20,545 nucleotides of DNA from Candidatus Woesearchaeota archaeon CG07_land_8_20_14_0_80_44_23 (GCA_002779235.1 PEXD01000022.1:1-20545), one strand, 5' to 3'; numbered from the stretch's first letter, positions 7,555 through 15,646 are shown. A program made the numbers and translations. Notes: generated by a model from the letters alone, not told the origin.

Positions 7555-8337
7555 ATGAGCAGAAAGCCAGTTGCAATAGCATCCCTTTTGCTGTTTGCTA
7601 TCTTATGTCCTATAGCAGCAAATGCTGCGGGATATTATGCAGATGTAACGCTTGACATATCTTCTTCAGGAGAGGTAAAAGTTTCAGGCACAACAAATCA
7701 TCTGATGCTTATGCCAGGACTCTATGATAATTATACCTCAAAGAAGGGCTCCCGCTGGCTTTTTAATCTAACCATAAATGACTCATTTTCCGATTATATA
7801 TACTCTGCAAGGCTTCCGCCCTCTTCATCTGTGAATTACATAAAGTCATCTGCCCCGGTGAGGATTGAAGAAGAGGCAGGCAGGATAACAATAATTGGTG
7901 CAGGAAACTCTGAGAAGCCGTATCTTATAATACAATATGAGATACTGCCGCAGAACCAGGACTTCAGGCCAATGATAATATTTGGGGCAATAGCCCTTGC
8001 AGGGCTGGCGCTCTACCTTTTCGCATCAAGGCAAAGCAAAAAAGTCCAGGGCAAACATTCTTTAAAGAATTACCGCGAGGAGGCGCTCACTGACAGGCAG
8101 AAGAAGATAATAATGTTCATAGAAAGCCACGGCGGCTCCTCAACCCAGGCCCTCCTTGAAAAGGAGCTGAAGATACCCAAGGCATCCCTTTCCAGGAACA
8201 TACAAACACTTTCAAGGAAGGGAATAATAAAAAAAGAAAGCAGAGGAATGTCAAATCTTGTGTATTTCCCAAAAGCAGAGGAAAAAAAGGAATCTGATTC
8301 TGACAGCGGTAAAAGCAAGATAAAATACTGGAATTAG
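7555..8337 (+). CDS. Membrane-anchored winged-helix transcription regulator with an extracellular domain
   Basis: This 260-residue protein looks like a one-piece sensor-regulator. Residues 1-25 form a signal peptide or anchor ending ANAAG; residues 26-137 are a beta-rich extracytoplasmic domain with sequons (NYTS, NLTI, NDS); 138-158 is a transmembrane helix (MIIFGAIALAGLALYLF); 178-240 is a cytoplasmic winged helix-turn-helix of MarR-like type (RQKKIIMFIE, then KELKIPKASLSRNIQTLSRKG and a GMSNLVYF wing). The tail is charged. This layout matches predicted archaeal membrane-associated regulators such as COG2512-like proteins. Its ligand is unknown. The next genes downstream, also on the plus strand, code for a secreted glycoprotein-like protein and a lipoprotein and have repeats in front of them that could be its binding site; that link is inferred. 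Confidence 0.85.
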   Translation: MSRKPVAIASLLLFAILCPIAANAAGYYADVTLDISSSGEVKVSGTTNHLMLMPGLYDNYTSKKGSRWLFNLTINDSFSDYIYSARLPPSSSVNYIKSSAPVRIEEEAGRITIIGAGNSEKPYLIIQYEILPQNQDFRPMIIFGAIALAGLALYLFASRQSKKVQGKHSLKNYREEALTDRQKKIIMFIESHGGSSTQALLEKELKIPKASLSRNIQTLSRKGIIKKESRGMSNLVYFPKAEEKKESDSDSGKSKIKYWN

Positions 8338-8349
8338 GGCTTTCCAAGA

Positions 8350-8400
8350 TTGTTCCGCCTTGTTCCGGATTGTTCCGGATTAAATTAATGGGTTGTTCCG
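8350..8400 (+). repeat. Four direct TTGTTCCG repeats, probable operator or activator site
   Basis: TTGTTCCG occurs at 8350-8357, 8360-8367, 8370-8377 and 8393-8400. The first three start exactly 10 bases apart, so they face one side of the helix; the fourth is 23 bases further on (about two turns) and ends 2 bases before the TATA-like TTTATACC at 8403-8410. The block lies between the membrane-bound regulator and the secreted protein gene. Position directly upstream of the TATA/BRE region suggests either activation or blocking of initiation. Confidence 0.65.
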
Positions 8401-8402
8401 CC

Positions 8403-8410
8403 TTTATACC
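8403..8410 (+). promoter_or_regulatory. Probable TATA box of the secreted protein-lipoprotein pair
   Basis: TTTATACC lies just after the last TTGTTCCG repeat. Initiation about 27 bases on would give a leader near 55 bases, including the GTGGAGG ribosome binding site at 8475-8481. A second AT-rich stretch at about 8440-8460 is an alternative. Confidence 0.4.
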
Positions 8411-8489
8411 TCTTAATAAGCTGATTAATGGCTTACAAAAATAAAAAATATTAAAAATAAAAGTATCAAGCAAAGTGGAGGCAAGAAAG

Positions 8490-9449
8490 ATGAACAAGAA
8501 AATATTAGGAGTGTTCCTCATCCTACTTGCCGCGGCAATACTTGTATTGCCTCGAGTAAGGGCAGACGGGAACTCCTCAGAAACAAATGAGACAGGGCAT
8601 GACTTGAATGAGACAGAGCATGAAAACGAGACAGAGCTCAACGAAACTGAAGAAGAAGAGATAAGGCCTATGAGATTCCCTCATGGAGCGCAGGTAAGGC
8701 TGCTTGAGCTTGAGAAGTCAATCACAAGAAACATACTTGTTGGAAACCAGACAATCGCTGCAATAAAAGCAGGAAACTCAAGCGCAAACACAACAAATCT
8801 TGTTAGTATAATTGACAAGCTTATCGTACTAAGAAATGAAGTTAGGACAATCACTGTGAATGAAACAGCAATGCTGAATAAAACCTCAGAAGAGCTTGCA
8901 CAGCAGTTTGTGGACATCAAGAGAGAAGCAATAAATCTCTCCAAAGAGTTCAGGGATGCTGCAAGGCCACTCCTGAAGGAGACAGACAGGCAGATAATCA
9001 GGGAATACATGAAAGAGATTGACAGGACTGAACTAAAGAATATAGACGATGAGATAAGGGACGCAAGGCACAGGTATAATGCAGACCTTTTGAATGCAAC
9101 TTTCTCACACCTTGGGCTCAACAACTCTGCCTTGCTGGAAAGAGTAAGAAATGGGGATGCAAAAGTCGGAGAGATAAAAAATTATGTAAGAGATGCGTTG
9201 AGAAACGAAACCCCTAAACAAAGGCAGCAGGCAATGCTAAAGCTTCGCGAAGCAGAGGCAAAGCGCAATGTCTACCAAGAAGCTGTCAGGGCAAGGGTGC
9301 TTGCAAACCAGTCAGAAAGGCTTAACCAGAGGGAACAGCATATGAACCAGGTGATGCAGAACCTCAGCCAGCGCCATGAGCAGCTGAGTGAAAGGATTGA
9401 CGAAATCTCCGCGCAGATAGAAGAGCACAGAAACAGGAGGCAGGATTAA
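8490..9449 (+). CDS. Secreted, sequon-rich coiled-coil protein of unknown function
   Basis: I do not recognise a family. The 319-residue protein has a signal peptide (MNKKILGVFLILLAAAILVL, mature part from about A25), a Thr/Glu/Asn-rich stretch with repeated NET sequons (about residues 27-55), then a long, highly charged alpha-helical region with heptad-like patterning to the C terminus. About 16 N-x-S/T sequons are present, so heavy N-glycosylation outside the cell is likely. There are no cysteines and no second membrane helix. The frame can also open at GTG 8475, but GTGGAGG there is better read as the ribosome binding site for ATG 8490 (8-base spacing). The stop is one base before the lipoprotein ATG, so the two are cotranscribed. 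A cell-surface stalk, spacer or ligand for the upstream regulator is possible. Confidence 0.85.
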   Translation: MNKKILGVFLILLAAAILVLPRVRADGNSSETNETGHDLNETEHENETELNETEEEEIRPMRFPHGAQVRLLELEKSITRNILVGNQTIAAIKAGNSSANTTNLVSIIDKLIVLRNEVRTITVNETAMLNKTSEELAQQFVDIKREAINLSKEFRDAARPLLKETDRQIIREYMKEIDRTELKNIDDEIRDARHRYNADLLNATFSHLGLNNSALLERVRNGDAKVGEIKNYVRDALRNETPKQRQQAMLKLREAEAKRNVYQEAVRARVLANQSERLNQREQHMNQVMQNLSQRHEQLSERIDEISAQIEEHRNRRQD

Positions 9450-9450
9450 A

Positions 9451-9642
9451 ATGAAATACACCTATTTAATCCTCATCGGTCTTTTTGCCCTGGCGCTCGT
9501 TGCAGGCTGCGCAAAGGTTTCAGCACCAGCAGAGAATAAAACATCATCTGCAAACGAGGTTTCAGGAAATGCAGAATCCCAAATTGATTCTGACATTATC
9601 CTTGAGAATTCAACAGGCGTTGAAATCGGAGAAATGATATAA
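9451..9642 (+). CDS. Small lipoprotein (63 residues)
   Basis: The N-terminus is a hydrophobic signal ending in a lipobox, LALVAGC, with the lipid-modified cysteine at residue 20. The mature part is only 43 residues, polar and Ser/Asn/Glu-rich, with sequons NKT and NST, and has no recognisable domain. An AGGAGG-like site (AACAGGAGGCAGG) precedes ATG 9451, and the gene follows the secreted coiled-coil gene by one base. It would be anchored on the outer face of the membrane, perhaps as a partner of the preceding protein. Function unknown. Confidence 0.8.
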   Translation: MKYTYLILIGLFALALVAGCAKVSAPAENKTSSANEVSGNAESQIDSDIILENSTGVEIGEMI

Positions 9643-9667
9643 AAGAAAAAATATTTTTTTTATTTTC
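9643..9667. terminator. Oligo-T/oligo-A terminator between convergent genes
   Basis: The 17-base gap holds an A-rich run followed by ATATTTTTTTTATTTT. The T run would stop the plus-strand transcript in the usual archaeal manner; the A run (AGAAAAAATA) gives a T run for the minus strand. Confidence 0.55.
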
Positions 9668-10250
9668 TCTTAATTTTCTTTTCTTTCCCATTCAATTTTC
9701 TTTTCAGCAAAAATGCAGGATAAACTATGAGCACAGCTGCTGCTCCAGTTATTACCTGACTAAATCCAAATGCGCTCAAAAATAGTTTCGGAACAAGCCC
9801 GAATCTGAAGAGCAGATATGCTGATGCAAACAGGAAGCCGGATTTCAGGATTACACCTGAAAAGCCCGAAAGCAGAAAATTCTTTTTCATGAACAGGTTT
9901 AATGCCTTCACAGCAAACACAAGAATTGAGTTTCCAACCCAGATGAAGGGAAGCATGAACACCAGATATTTTGTTAAGCCGCCAAAAAGCGCAGCCCTTG
10001 AAAGGGCTCCTATGCTCGGCAGTATTATCGGGGCAGCGAGCTTGTAATCCTTGATGTGAAGTGCAGACTCAATAAGCAAAACATTGACAGCGATTCCTAC
10101 AATCAGCTGCGGATGTCCGATAAGGAAAGGTACGAGGAATGAAGCTGCTGTGATTAATATAATTTCAGAAACCTCTGCAAACCTGCTGCCCATCTCATAA
10201 GAGAGGGATGTTACATATCTGAATGAAAAATCAAATTTTTTATCTTCCAT
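9660..10250 (-). CDS. Integral membrane protein, transporter S-component-like
   Basis: The 196-residue protein has about five or six transmembrane helices (roughly residues 28-44, 47-65, 70-90, 93-116, 128-148, 163-187) and a strongly basic C-terminal tail. The order of the helix-flanking motifs (HPQLIVGIAVNVLL, then LPSIGALSRAALFGG, then MLPFIWVGNSILVF) recalls small prokaryotic membrane proteins sometimes labelled ECF-type substrate-binding components or, misleadingly, iron hydrogenase; that likeness is from memory and the substrate is unknown. The frame opens at TTG 10259, but the start chosen is ATG 10250, because AAGGAGG (10261-10267) lies ten bases before it. It follows rfcL by 18 bases and is cotranscribed. 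Confidence 0.8.
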   Translation of the reverse strand: MEDKKFDFSFRYVTSLSYEMGSRFAEVSEIILITAASFLVPFLIGHPQLIVGIAVNVLLIESALHIKDYKLAAPIILPSIGALSRAALFGGLTKYLVFMLPFIWVGNSILVFAVKALNLFMKKNFLLSGFSGVILKSGFLFASAYLLFRFGLVPKLFLSAFGFSQVITGAAAVLIVYPAFLLKRKLNGKEKKIKRK

Positions 10251-10268
10251 TACTACCAATCCTCCTTA

Positions 10269-11504
10269 TCATTTTTCCAGCCACTCCACCTCTTCGTCAT
10301 CCAACTCAAGCGTTTCTGCAATAAGCCCTGCCTGCTTCTTATTTTTCTTGAATATCACTTTCAGGTAAGGCAGAAGCTGGGTTGCCTCTGCTGAGGAGCA
10401 GTGGGTTTTCTTAGCAAACTTATGGGCAATTGATTTCCTTTTTATATATTTTGCATTTGTTATCCATATCTCAAGAAGGCGCTTGGGCTCCCTGTAATCA
10501 GCAGGGCTATCATACTTCCTGTCCTTTGCTATCGCGATTCCCGCAGTTATCATCAGCTCAATTGTCCTGAGATAGCCCCAGTACTGCCTGTTCTTTATCC
10601 TGCCCCTGAAAACATCAGCCCTTGAGAGCTCGTCATAGGCGCGGTATAAGTCCAGGGAATCCCTGTATTCCCTGGGGATGTTCTCCTCAACCCAGAGGAA
10701 CTGCATGTCAGGGTCCTCTGCAACATTGTTGAATGCAGAGGCAGCAATTTTGGGATTGACTGTCTTGAAAACCTTGACAAGCGCAGAAGCCATGGGTTCC
10801 TCCTTGTTCCTCTCACCTAGAGCGTCTATGAACTCATCAGGATTTTTTGAGTCGAGGGCGAATGTCTCAAGGTCGTTTATGGCTGCCCTCGCATCCCCCC
10901 AGGCATGCCTCGCAAGCTTCCTGAGCGAGTCATCAGAAACCTTAATGCCCTCCTTCTTTGAAATCTTTGATAGAATCCTGTAGATGCTTTCTGTCTCAAG
11001 CTTCCCGAATCTTATCAGCACAGCACCCTTTTTTATTGAAGTGAACTTTGAGTCCCAGTGCACCTCCTTGGGGTCCTGCTTGAAGCCCGCTGTCATGACA
11101 ATCGGGAACCTTGTCTCAGCAATAACCTTTGCCAGAGCCTGGATTCCGCCCCTGTCCTCGCTTCCAGCTATGCCGTCCACCTCATCCACAAGAATCAGCT
11201 TCTGCCTCCCGAAAAGCGAGGCCTGCCTTGATGCATTCCCCACAACTGCCCGGATTTCATCGCTTCCCCTGAAATCAGATGCATTCACCTCAAGCACTTC
11301 AAAGCCCAGGTCAGCTGCAATCGCATACACAGCAGCTGTCTTGCCAGTGCCTGAGGGACCGTAGAGTATCGCTGCCCTTGCCTTTCCCCTGCCGAACTTG
11401 GATATAAAATTTGAAAGGGCTTTCAGTGCATCATCCTGCCCGCAAACCTCAGAAATTCTCTTGGGAAAATACTTCTTTGTCCAGGGAACATTCTCATTTT
11501 TCAA
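10269..11504 (-). CDS. rfcL: Replication factor C large subunit (clamp loader), TTG start
   Basis: Together with the small RFC subunit this AAA+ ATPase loads the PCNA sliding clamp at primer-template junctions. The protein opens PWTKKYFPKRISEVCGQ, the archaeal RfcL N-terminus, with Walker A GPSGTGKT at 49-56, Walker B LILVDEVD at 103-110, SRC-like and sensor regions and GDARAAINDLE (sensor 2). Length is 411 residues, shorter than most archaeal RfcL (about 480-500); no C-terminal PCNA-interacting (PIP) motif is visible, the protein ending EEVEWLEK. No ATG lies near the N-terminus. The TTG at 11504 has GAGGG eight bases upstream and begins one base after the methyltransferase stop. A TTG at 11528 is possible but overlaps that gene. 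Confidence 0.95.
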   Translation of the reverse strand: MKNENVPWTKKYFPKRISEVCGQDDALKALSNFISKFGRGKARAAILYGPSGTGKTAAVYAIAADLGFEVLEVNASDFRGSDEIRAVVGNASRQASLFGRQKLILVDEVDGIAGSEDRGGIQALAKVIAETRFPIVMTAGFKQDPKEVHWDSKFTSIKKGAVLIRFGKLETESIYRILSKISKKEGIKVSDDSLRKLARHAWGDARAAINDLETFALDSKNPDEFIDALGERNKEEPMASALVKVFKTVNPKIAASAFNNVAEDPDMQFLWVEENIPREYRDSLDLYRAYDELSRADVFRGRIKNRQYWGYLRTIELMITAGIAIAKDRKYDSPADYREPKRLLEIWITNAKYIKRKSIAHKFAKKTHCSSAEATQLLPYLKVIFKKNKKQAGLIAETLELDDEEVEWLEK

Positions 11505-11505
11505 T

Positions 11506-12288
11506 TTATCTGCCCTCTTTTCTTGCAACTATGATGTAAGCAGCATTTGCCCTGAAAATTGCATCAGCCATTATTAAAATTTTGCTTAAAAAATATCTTA
11601 AGGAACTGACAAAGGCATGCCTGCTTGAAGTTATTCTTGCCGCTTTCCTGCCCAGCGGCTCCCTTTTCATAATGGGAGACAATTTCTCATATCTTACAGG
11701 AACAATCTTATCCACGTGAAAGCCATTGCGTTTCAGCATCTTCATTATTTTTCCAGAAAGGTAAGTTCTTGAAAACAACTTGCCCTGCCTATAATTTTTA
11801 TAATTCGCGAGAGTCATATAGCTCTGACTCAAGCTCAGCAGGTTTTCAAAGTTCAGCAGGAACAGTCCGCCTCTCTTCACTACCCTTGACATCTCTCTTA
11901 TAACATCTTCCGCGCTTTTGTCATCATAATTTATGAGGACATTCGAGAGTATTGCAAGGTCAAAACTCCCGCTTTTGAAAGGCATCTTTCTCAGGTCTGC
12001 CTGGACAAACCTCACATTTTTCCCACTTCCAATTCTCTTTTTTGCTTCCTTCAGCATTTCCTTAGAAAAATCAGTGCATGCCAGCTTAATGTTAAAGCAG
12101 GCAAGTTTCCTTGAAAGCCGCCCATTTCCGCAGCCCGCCTCAAGAACATCTTTTATCTTGTCCTCCCTGATAATTTCTCTGAACTCATTGAAGGTTTTCT
12201 CCCTGATAAAATATTCAACATCATCATAGCTTTTGCGCCCGTATCTCTTTGCAATCTTATCAAAAGATTTTATCTTGTTATCATTCAT
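11506..12288 (-). CDS. Class I SAM-dependent methyltransferase
   Basis: The 260-residue protein has the Rossmann-like SAM-binding core: motif I VLEAGCGNG at 48-56, the acidic end of strand 2 in ACTDFS (70-75), QADLRKMPF (96-104) and FDLAILSNVLIN around 109-120. The C-terminal part (150-260) is basic and helical. The substrate cannot be deduced; close in layout to small-molecule and lipid methyltransferases of the UbiE/COQ5 kind. It is the first gene of a packed three-gene unit (methyltransferase, rfcL, membrane protein), which probably reflects shared transcription only. There is no Shine-Dalgarno before ATG 12288, and a TATA box lies 31 bases away. Confidence 0.9.
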   Translation of the reverse strand: MNDNKIKSFDKIAKRYGRKSYDDVEYFIREKTFNEFREIIREDKIKDVLEAGCGNGRLSRKLACFNIKLACTDFSKEMLKEAKKRIGSGKNVRFVQADLRKMPFKSGSFDLAILSNVLINYDDKSAEDVIREMSRVVKRGGLFLLNFENLLSLSQSYMTLANYKNYRQGKLFSRTYLSGKIMKMLKRNGFHVDKIVPVRYEKLSPIMKREPLGRKAARITSSRHAFVSSLRYFLSKILIMADAIFRANAAYIIVARKEGR

Positions 12289-12313
12289 TCCAGAACTAAT
12301 TAAACCCCGCGGG

Positions 12314-12323
12314 ATTTATTAAA
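12314..12323 (-). promoter_or_regulatory. TATA box of the methyltransferase-rfcL operon
   Basis: On the minus strand this reads TTTAATAAAT, centred about 31 bases before ATG 12288. A GC palindrome CCCGCGGG (12306-12313) sits immediately downstream, at the expected position between TATA box and start, and could be an operator. Confidence 0.45.
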
Positions 12324-12362
12324 CTATTCCTTAACCAGATTATCCCCCGAATTCCGCAAAAG

Positions 12363-12371
12363 TTTTATAAA
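12363..12371 (+). promoter_or_regulatory. TATA box of valS
   Basis: TTTTATAAA centred 29 bases before ATG 12396, with no ribosome binding site, fits a leaderless message. It is about 40 bases from the opposing methyltransferase promoter. Confidence 0.6.
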
Positions 12372-12395
12372 CCAAATCTTACACCTAAAAAGTGT

Positions 12396-14861
12396 ATGGC
12401 GCCTGAAAATTCAAAAGAAGGTTCAAAGGAAGAGAGCAGCAGGTTTTACGACCCTCACCTTTCTGAGCCAAAGTGGCAGGAATACTGGGAAAAGGAGGGC
12501 ATCGGAAGATTTGAGCCCAATTCAGACAGGAGAATATTCTCAATAGACACCCCTCCGCCGACTGTTTCAGGAACAATGCACATGGGGCACGCCTTTGCCT
12601 ACACCCAGATGGACATAATCGCAAGGTACCACATAATGAAGGGTGAGAATGTCTTCTATCCCTTTGGCTTTGATGACAACGGACTCGCAACTGAGAGATT
12701 TGTTGAGAATAAGATTGGGAGACGCTCAACAGAGATGCCAAGGACAGAGTTTGTAAAAACCTGCCTGCGGGAGACCGAGGACGCAGAGAAACTGCTGAAG
12801 AAGTCCTGGCAGTCATTGGGACTAGCATGCGACTGGACTCTTAATTACAGGACAATTGACGAGCACTGCAGAAGGGTGAGCCAGCGCTCATTCATAGAAT
12901 TATACAATATGGGCAGGGAATACAGGAAGAACTCGCCAACGCTCTGGTGCCCTGAGTGCAGGACAGCGATAGCGCAAGTAGAACTGACTGACAAGGAAAC
13001 AGAGTCCCAGTTCAGTGAGATACTCTTTGAGCTTGAGGATGGGGAGAAAATCCATATTTCAACAACAAGGCCTGAGTTCCTTCCTGCCTGCGTTGCAATA
13101 TTCGTCAATCCAGAGGACAGCAGGCACTCGGCGCTTATCGGCAAAAAGGCAAAGGTGCCGCTCTTCGGCTATTCAGTCCCAATAATAGGAGATGCCAAGG
13201 CAGACCCTGAAAAGGGCACTGGCATTGTCATGTGCTGCACATTCGGGGACCAGACAGACATAGAGTGGTGGAAGAAGTATGAGCTGCCGCTGAAGATAGC
13301 GATAAACAAGGACGGCACAATGAGCGAGCTTGCCGGCGTATACAAGGGGCTAGCCATAAAAGAGGCGAGGAAGAAAATAGCGGAGGACCTCGCAAGCAAC
13401 AACCTCCTTGTGTCGCAGACGCCAATGAAGCACACAGTGAATGTGCATGAGAGGTGCGGCACAGAGATAGAATTCCTTGTTACAGAGCAGTGGTTCGTGA
13501 AATACCTCGACATGAAGGAGCAGTTCATCGATGCGGGAAGGAAGATTCTCTGGCATCCTGAGCACATGAGAGCTTCCTATGAGAACTGGATAAACGGGCT
13601 CCAGTGGGACTGGTGCATCTCAAGGCAGCGCTATTATGGCGTCCCATTCCCGCTATGGTACTGCAAGAAGTGCGGAGAGATAATAATAGCAGAGGACAAG
13701 CAGCTGCCTGTTGACCCGACAGAGTCAATGCCTGAGAAGCCCTGCCCCAAGTGCGGCTCAGCTGAATTCGAGCCGGAAAGGGATGTATTTGACACCTGGG
13801 CAACCAGCTCTCTCACTCCAGAAATAATGCTGAAATGGAAGGAGGACAGTTCATTCTTCAAGAAGATGTACCCGATGTCATTAAGGGCCCAGGGGCACGA
13901 CATAATCAATTTCTGGGCGTTCAACACAATAGTAAAGGGAACATTACACACCAACGAGGTGCCCTGGATAGAGATAATGATAAACGGCTGGGCGCTTGAC
14001 GAGCACGGCAGGAAGATGGCAAAGAGCAAGGGCAACGGCATAGAGCCCGCTGAGATGATGCAGAAATACTCTGCAGACGCTCTGAGGTTCTGGGCTGCAA
14101 GCGCAAAGCTGGGAGATGACATCTGCTTCTCAGAGAAGGAGTTCACTGTTGCCAGCAGGCTGATGAACAAGCTCTGGAACGCCTCAAAATTCTGCATACA
14201 GCACATAGCAGGATACTCTCCTGAAAAGCCCCAGGATTTTGAGACAATAGACGCCTGGCTCCTTTCAAAACTCAACTGCCTTGTGAAGGCATGCATGGCA
14301 GCGTTTGACAATTACGATTTTGTCAGGGTAAGGCTGGATGCCGAGAACTTCTTCTGGCACGAGTTCTGCGACGAATACCTTGAGATGGTCAAGGACAGGA
14401 TATACAACCCGGGCAGCTACACTGCAAGCGAGATAAACTCCGCAAAATACGCAATCTACACAGCCATGCTGACAATGCTGAAGCTCTTCGCGCCGATAAT
14501 GCCGCACATAACTGAGGAAATATTCAGCCTGCACTACTCTGAAAAGGAAAATGCAAGGAGCATACACGCAGCAGGATGGCCTTCTGCAGACGAGAAGCTC
14601 ATAAGCCCTGATGCTGAGGAGCTCGGCGGCATAGCAATTGAGCTTGTTTCTGAGATAAGGAAGTTCAAGTCCTCGAAGGGAATGTCCCTGAAAACGGAAA
14701 TCTCAAAATTAGCAGTTGAATGCGACGAGGCAATGCAGGGAAAAATCAGGAAGGTGGAGCAGCAGATAAAGGCAACAGGAAAGGTAAAAGAAATATCATT
14801 TGAGCAGAACGACGGGCAGCTCAACCAGGCGCTGGCTGCAAAGGTGAAAATAGAGGTATAA
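12396..14861 (+). CDS. valS: Valyl-tRNA synthetase
   Basis: A class I synthetase that attaches valine to tRNA-Val and edits threonine. The 821-residue protein has PPPTVSGTMHMGHAF with the HIGH variant HMGH at 62-65, FDDNGLATERFVE near 92, the CP1 editing domain (STTRPEFLPACVAIFV to GTGIVMCCTFGDQTD), a CxxC...CxxC pair (CKKCGE and CPKCGS), the ARS VFDTWATSSL region and the KMSKS variant KMAKS at 540-544. The archaeal/eukaryotic-like sequence is compact, lacking a long C-terminal arm. The following hydrolase gene starts one base after the stop. Confidence 0.97.
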   Translation: MAPENSKEGSKEESSRFYDPHLSEPKWQEYWEKEGIGRFEPNSDRRIFSIDTPPPTVSGTMHMGHAFAYTQMDIIARYHIMKGENVFYPFGFDDNGLATERFVENKIGRRSTEMPRTEFVKTCLRETEDAEKLLKKSWQSLGLACDWTLNYRTIDEHCRRVSQRSFIELYNMGREYRKNSPTLWCPECRTAIAQVELTDKETESQFSEILFELEDGEKIHISTTRPEFLPACVAIFVNPEDSRHSALIGKKAKVPLFGYSVPIIGDAKADPEKGTGIVMCCTFGDQTDIEWWKKYELPLKIAINKDGTMSELAGVYKGLAIKEARKKIAEDLASNNLLVSQTPMKHTVNVHERCGTEIEFLVTEQWFVKYLDMKEQFIDAGRKILWHPEHMRASYENWINGLQWDWCISRQRYYGVPFPLWYCKKCGEIIIAEDKQLPVDPTESMPEKPCPKCGSAEFEPERDVFDTWATSSLTPEIMLKWKEDSSFFKKMYPMSLRAQGHDIINFWAFNTIVKGTLHTNEVPWIEIMINGWALDEHGRKMAKSKGNGIEPAEMMQKYSADALRFWAASAKLGDDICFSEKEFTVASRLMNKLWNASKFCIQHIAGYSPEKPQDFETIDAWLLSKLNCLVKACMAAFDNYDFVRVRLDAENFFWHEFCDEYLEMVKDRIYNPGSYTASEINSAKYAIYTAMLTMLKLFAPIMPHITEEIFSLHYSEKENARSIHAAGWPSADEKLISPDAEELGGIAIELVSEIRKFKSSKGMSLKTEISKLAVECDEAMQGKIRKVEQQIKATGKVKEISFEQNDGQLNQALAAKVKIEV

Positions 14862-14862
14862 G

Positions 14863-15639
14863 ATGCACCTGCTCTGGATAATCCTGCTGATAATATCCCT
14901 CATTTTCATTATCGCCATCGCATTTCTTTTCTTTGATGAATCACTGAATGTTCCTGTATCAGAGATACACCTGACTGGGACAAACGGGAAAACACTGTTC
15001 ATAATAACCGGGCTCACAGGCACGCCCAATCCCTACCGCGAGATTGCAGCACGCCTTAACGCAGACGGATACAGCGTTTATGTGCCCCTGCTGAAGAATC
15101 ATGGGGGAAAGCTCTCTGCGCTCAAAAGCACTTCAATTCCTGAAATAAAGGCGCAGCTCAAAAGCCAGATTAAGAATGCTTCCGGAGATATTATAATAAT
15201 GGGTGAGTGCAGCGGGGCGCTTCTCGCGCTTGACCTGGCAGGTGAGCTTCACATGCCTGCTGCGCTGATGAACATCCCGCTTGATGCTCCCCTCATTTTT
15301 GCATACCTCCCCCTGCCATACTTCTACAGGTTCGACTTAGGGCTTTTGAAAAACAATTCAATGCTGCCTGAGGTTCTCCGCTACCGCAAGTATCCAATTC
15401 ATCTCCTGCGAGAGCAGCTGAAATACAGAAAAACTCTCAACCTCAACCTGGCAGAAAACATACTAATAGTGCAGTCAAAGGGAGATATACGGGCGCCTCA
15501 GAGTGGCTCATTGAGATTGCACAATAATGCAAAGAACAGCGAGCTCTTCATCATGAACAACTCCGGGCATCTCCCATACCTGGATGTTGAAAAAGAAATT
15601 TTCTATGCAAAGCTGAAAGAGTTCCTGGAAAAGCAATAA
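14863..15639 (+). CDS. Membrane-tethered alpha/beta hydrolase with Cys nucleophile
   Basis: The 258-residue protein starts with a single transmembrane helix (residues 3-24) and continues as an alpha/beta hydrolase: LFIITGLTGTPNPY (oxyanion region), the nucleophile elbow GECSG at 114-118 with Cys116 where serine is usual, an acid residue Asp208 in SKGDIRAP and the His236 in GHLPYLD. Cys nucleophiles are known in dienelactone hydrolase-like members of this fold. The arrangement around D208 and H236 resembles carboxylesterases and monoacylglycerol lipases. Substrate unknown. GAGG before ATG 14863 and a one-base gap from valS imply a shared message. Confidence 0.85.
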   Translation: MHLLWIILLIISLIFIIAIAFLFFDESLNVPVSEIHLTGTNGKTLFIITGLTGTPNPYREIAARLNADGYSVYVPLLKNHGGKLSALKSTSIPEIKAQLKSQIKNASGDIIIMGECSGALLALDLAGELHMPAALMNIPLDAPLIFAYLPLPYFYRFDLGLLKNNSMLPEVLRYRKYPIHLLREQLKYRKTLNLNLAENILIVQSKGDIRAPQSGSLRLHNNAKNSELFIMNNSGHLPYLDVEKEIFYAKLKEFLEKQ

Positions 15640-15646
15640 ACATTAA

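Noticed and set aside
11205..11240. PIP-like QASLFGRQ in RfcL
   Set aside because: It lies inside the AAA+ core just before Walker B, not in an exposed C-terminal tail, and is a normal part of the fold.
13634..14311. Antisense open frames within valS (up to 225 codons)
   Set aside because: Shadows of a clear ValRS frame with no domain likeness or promoter.
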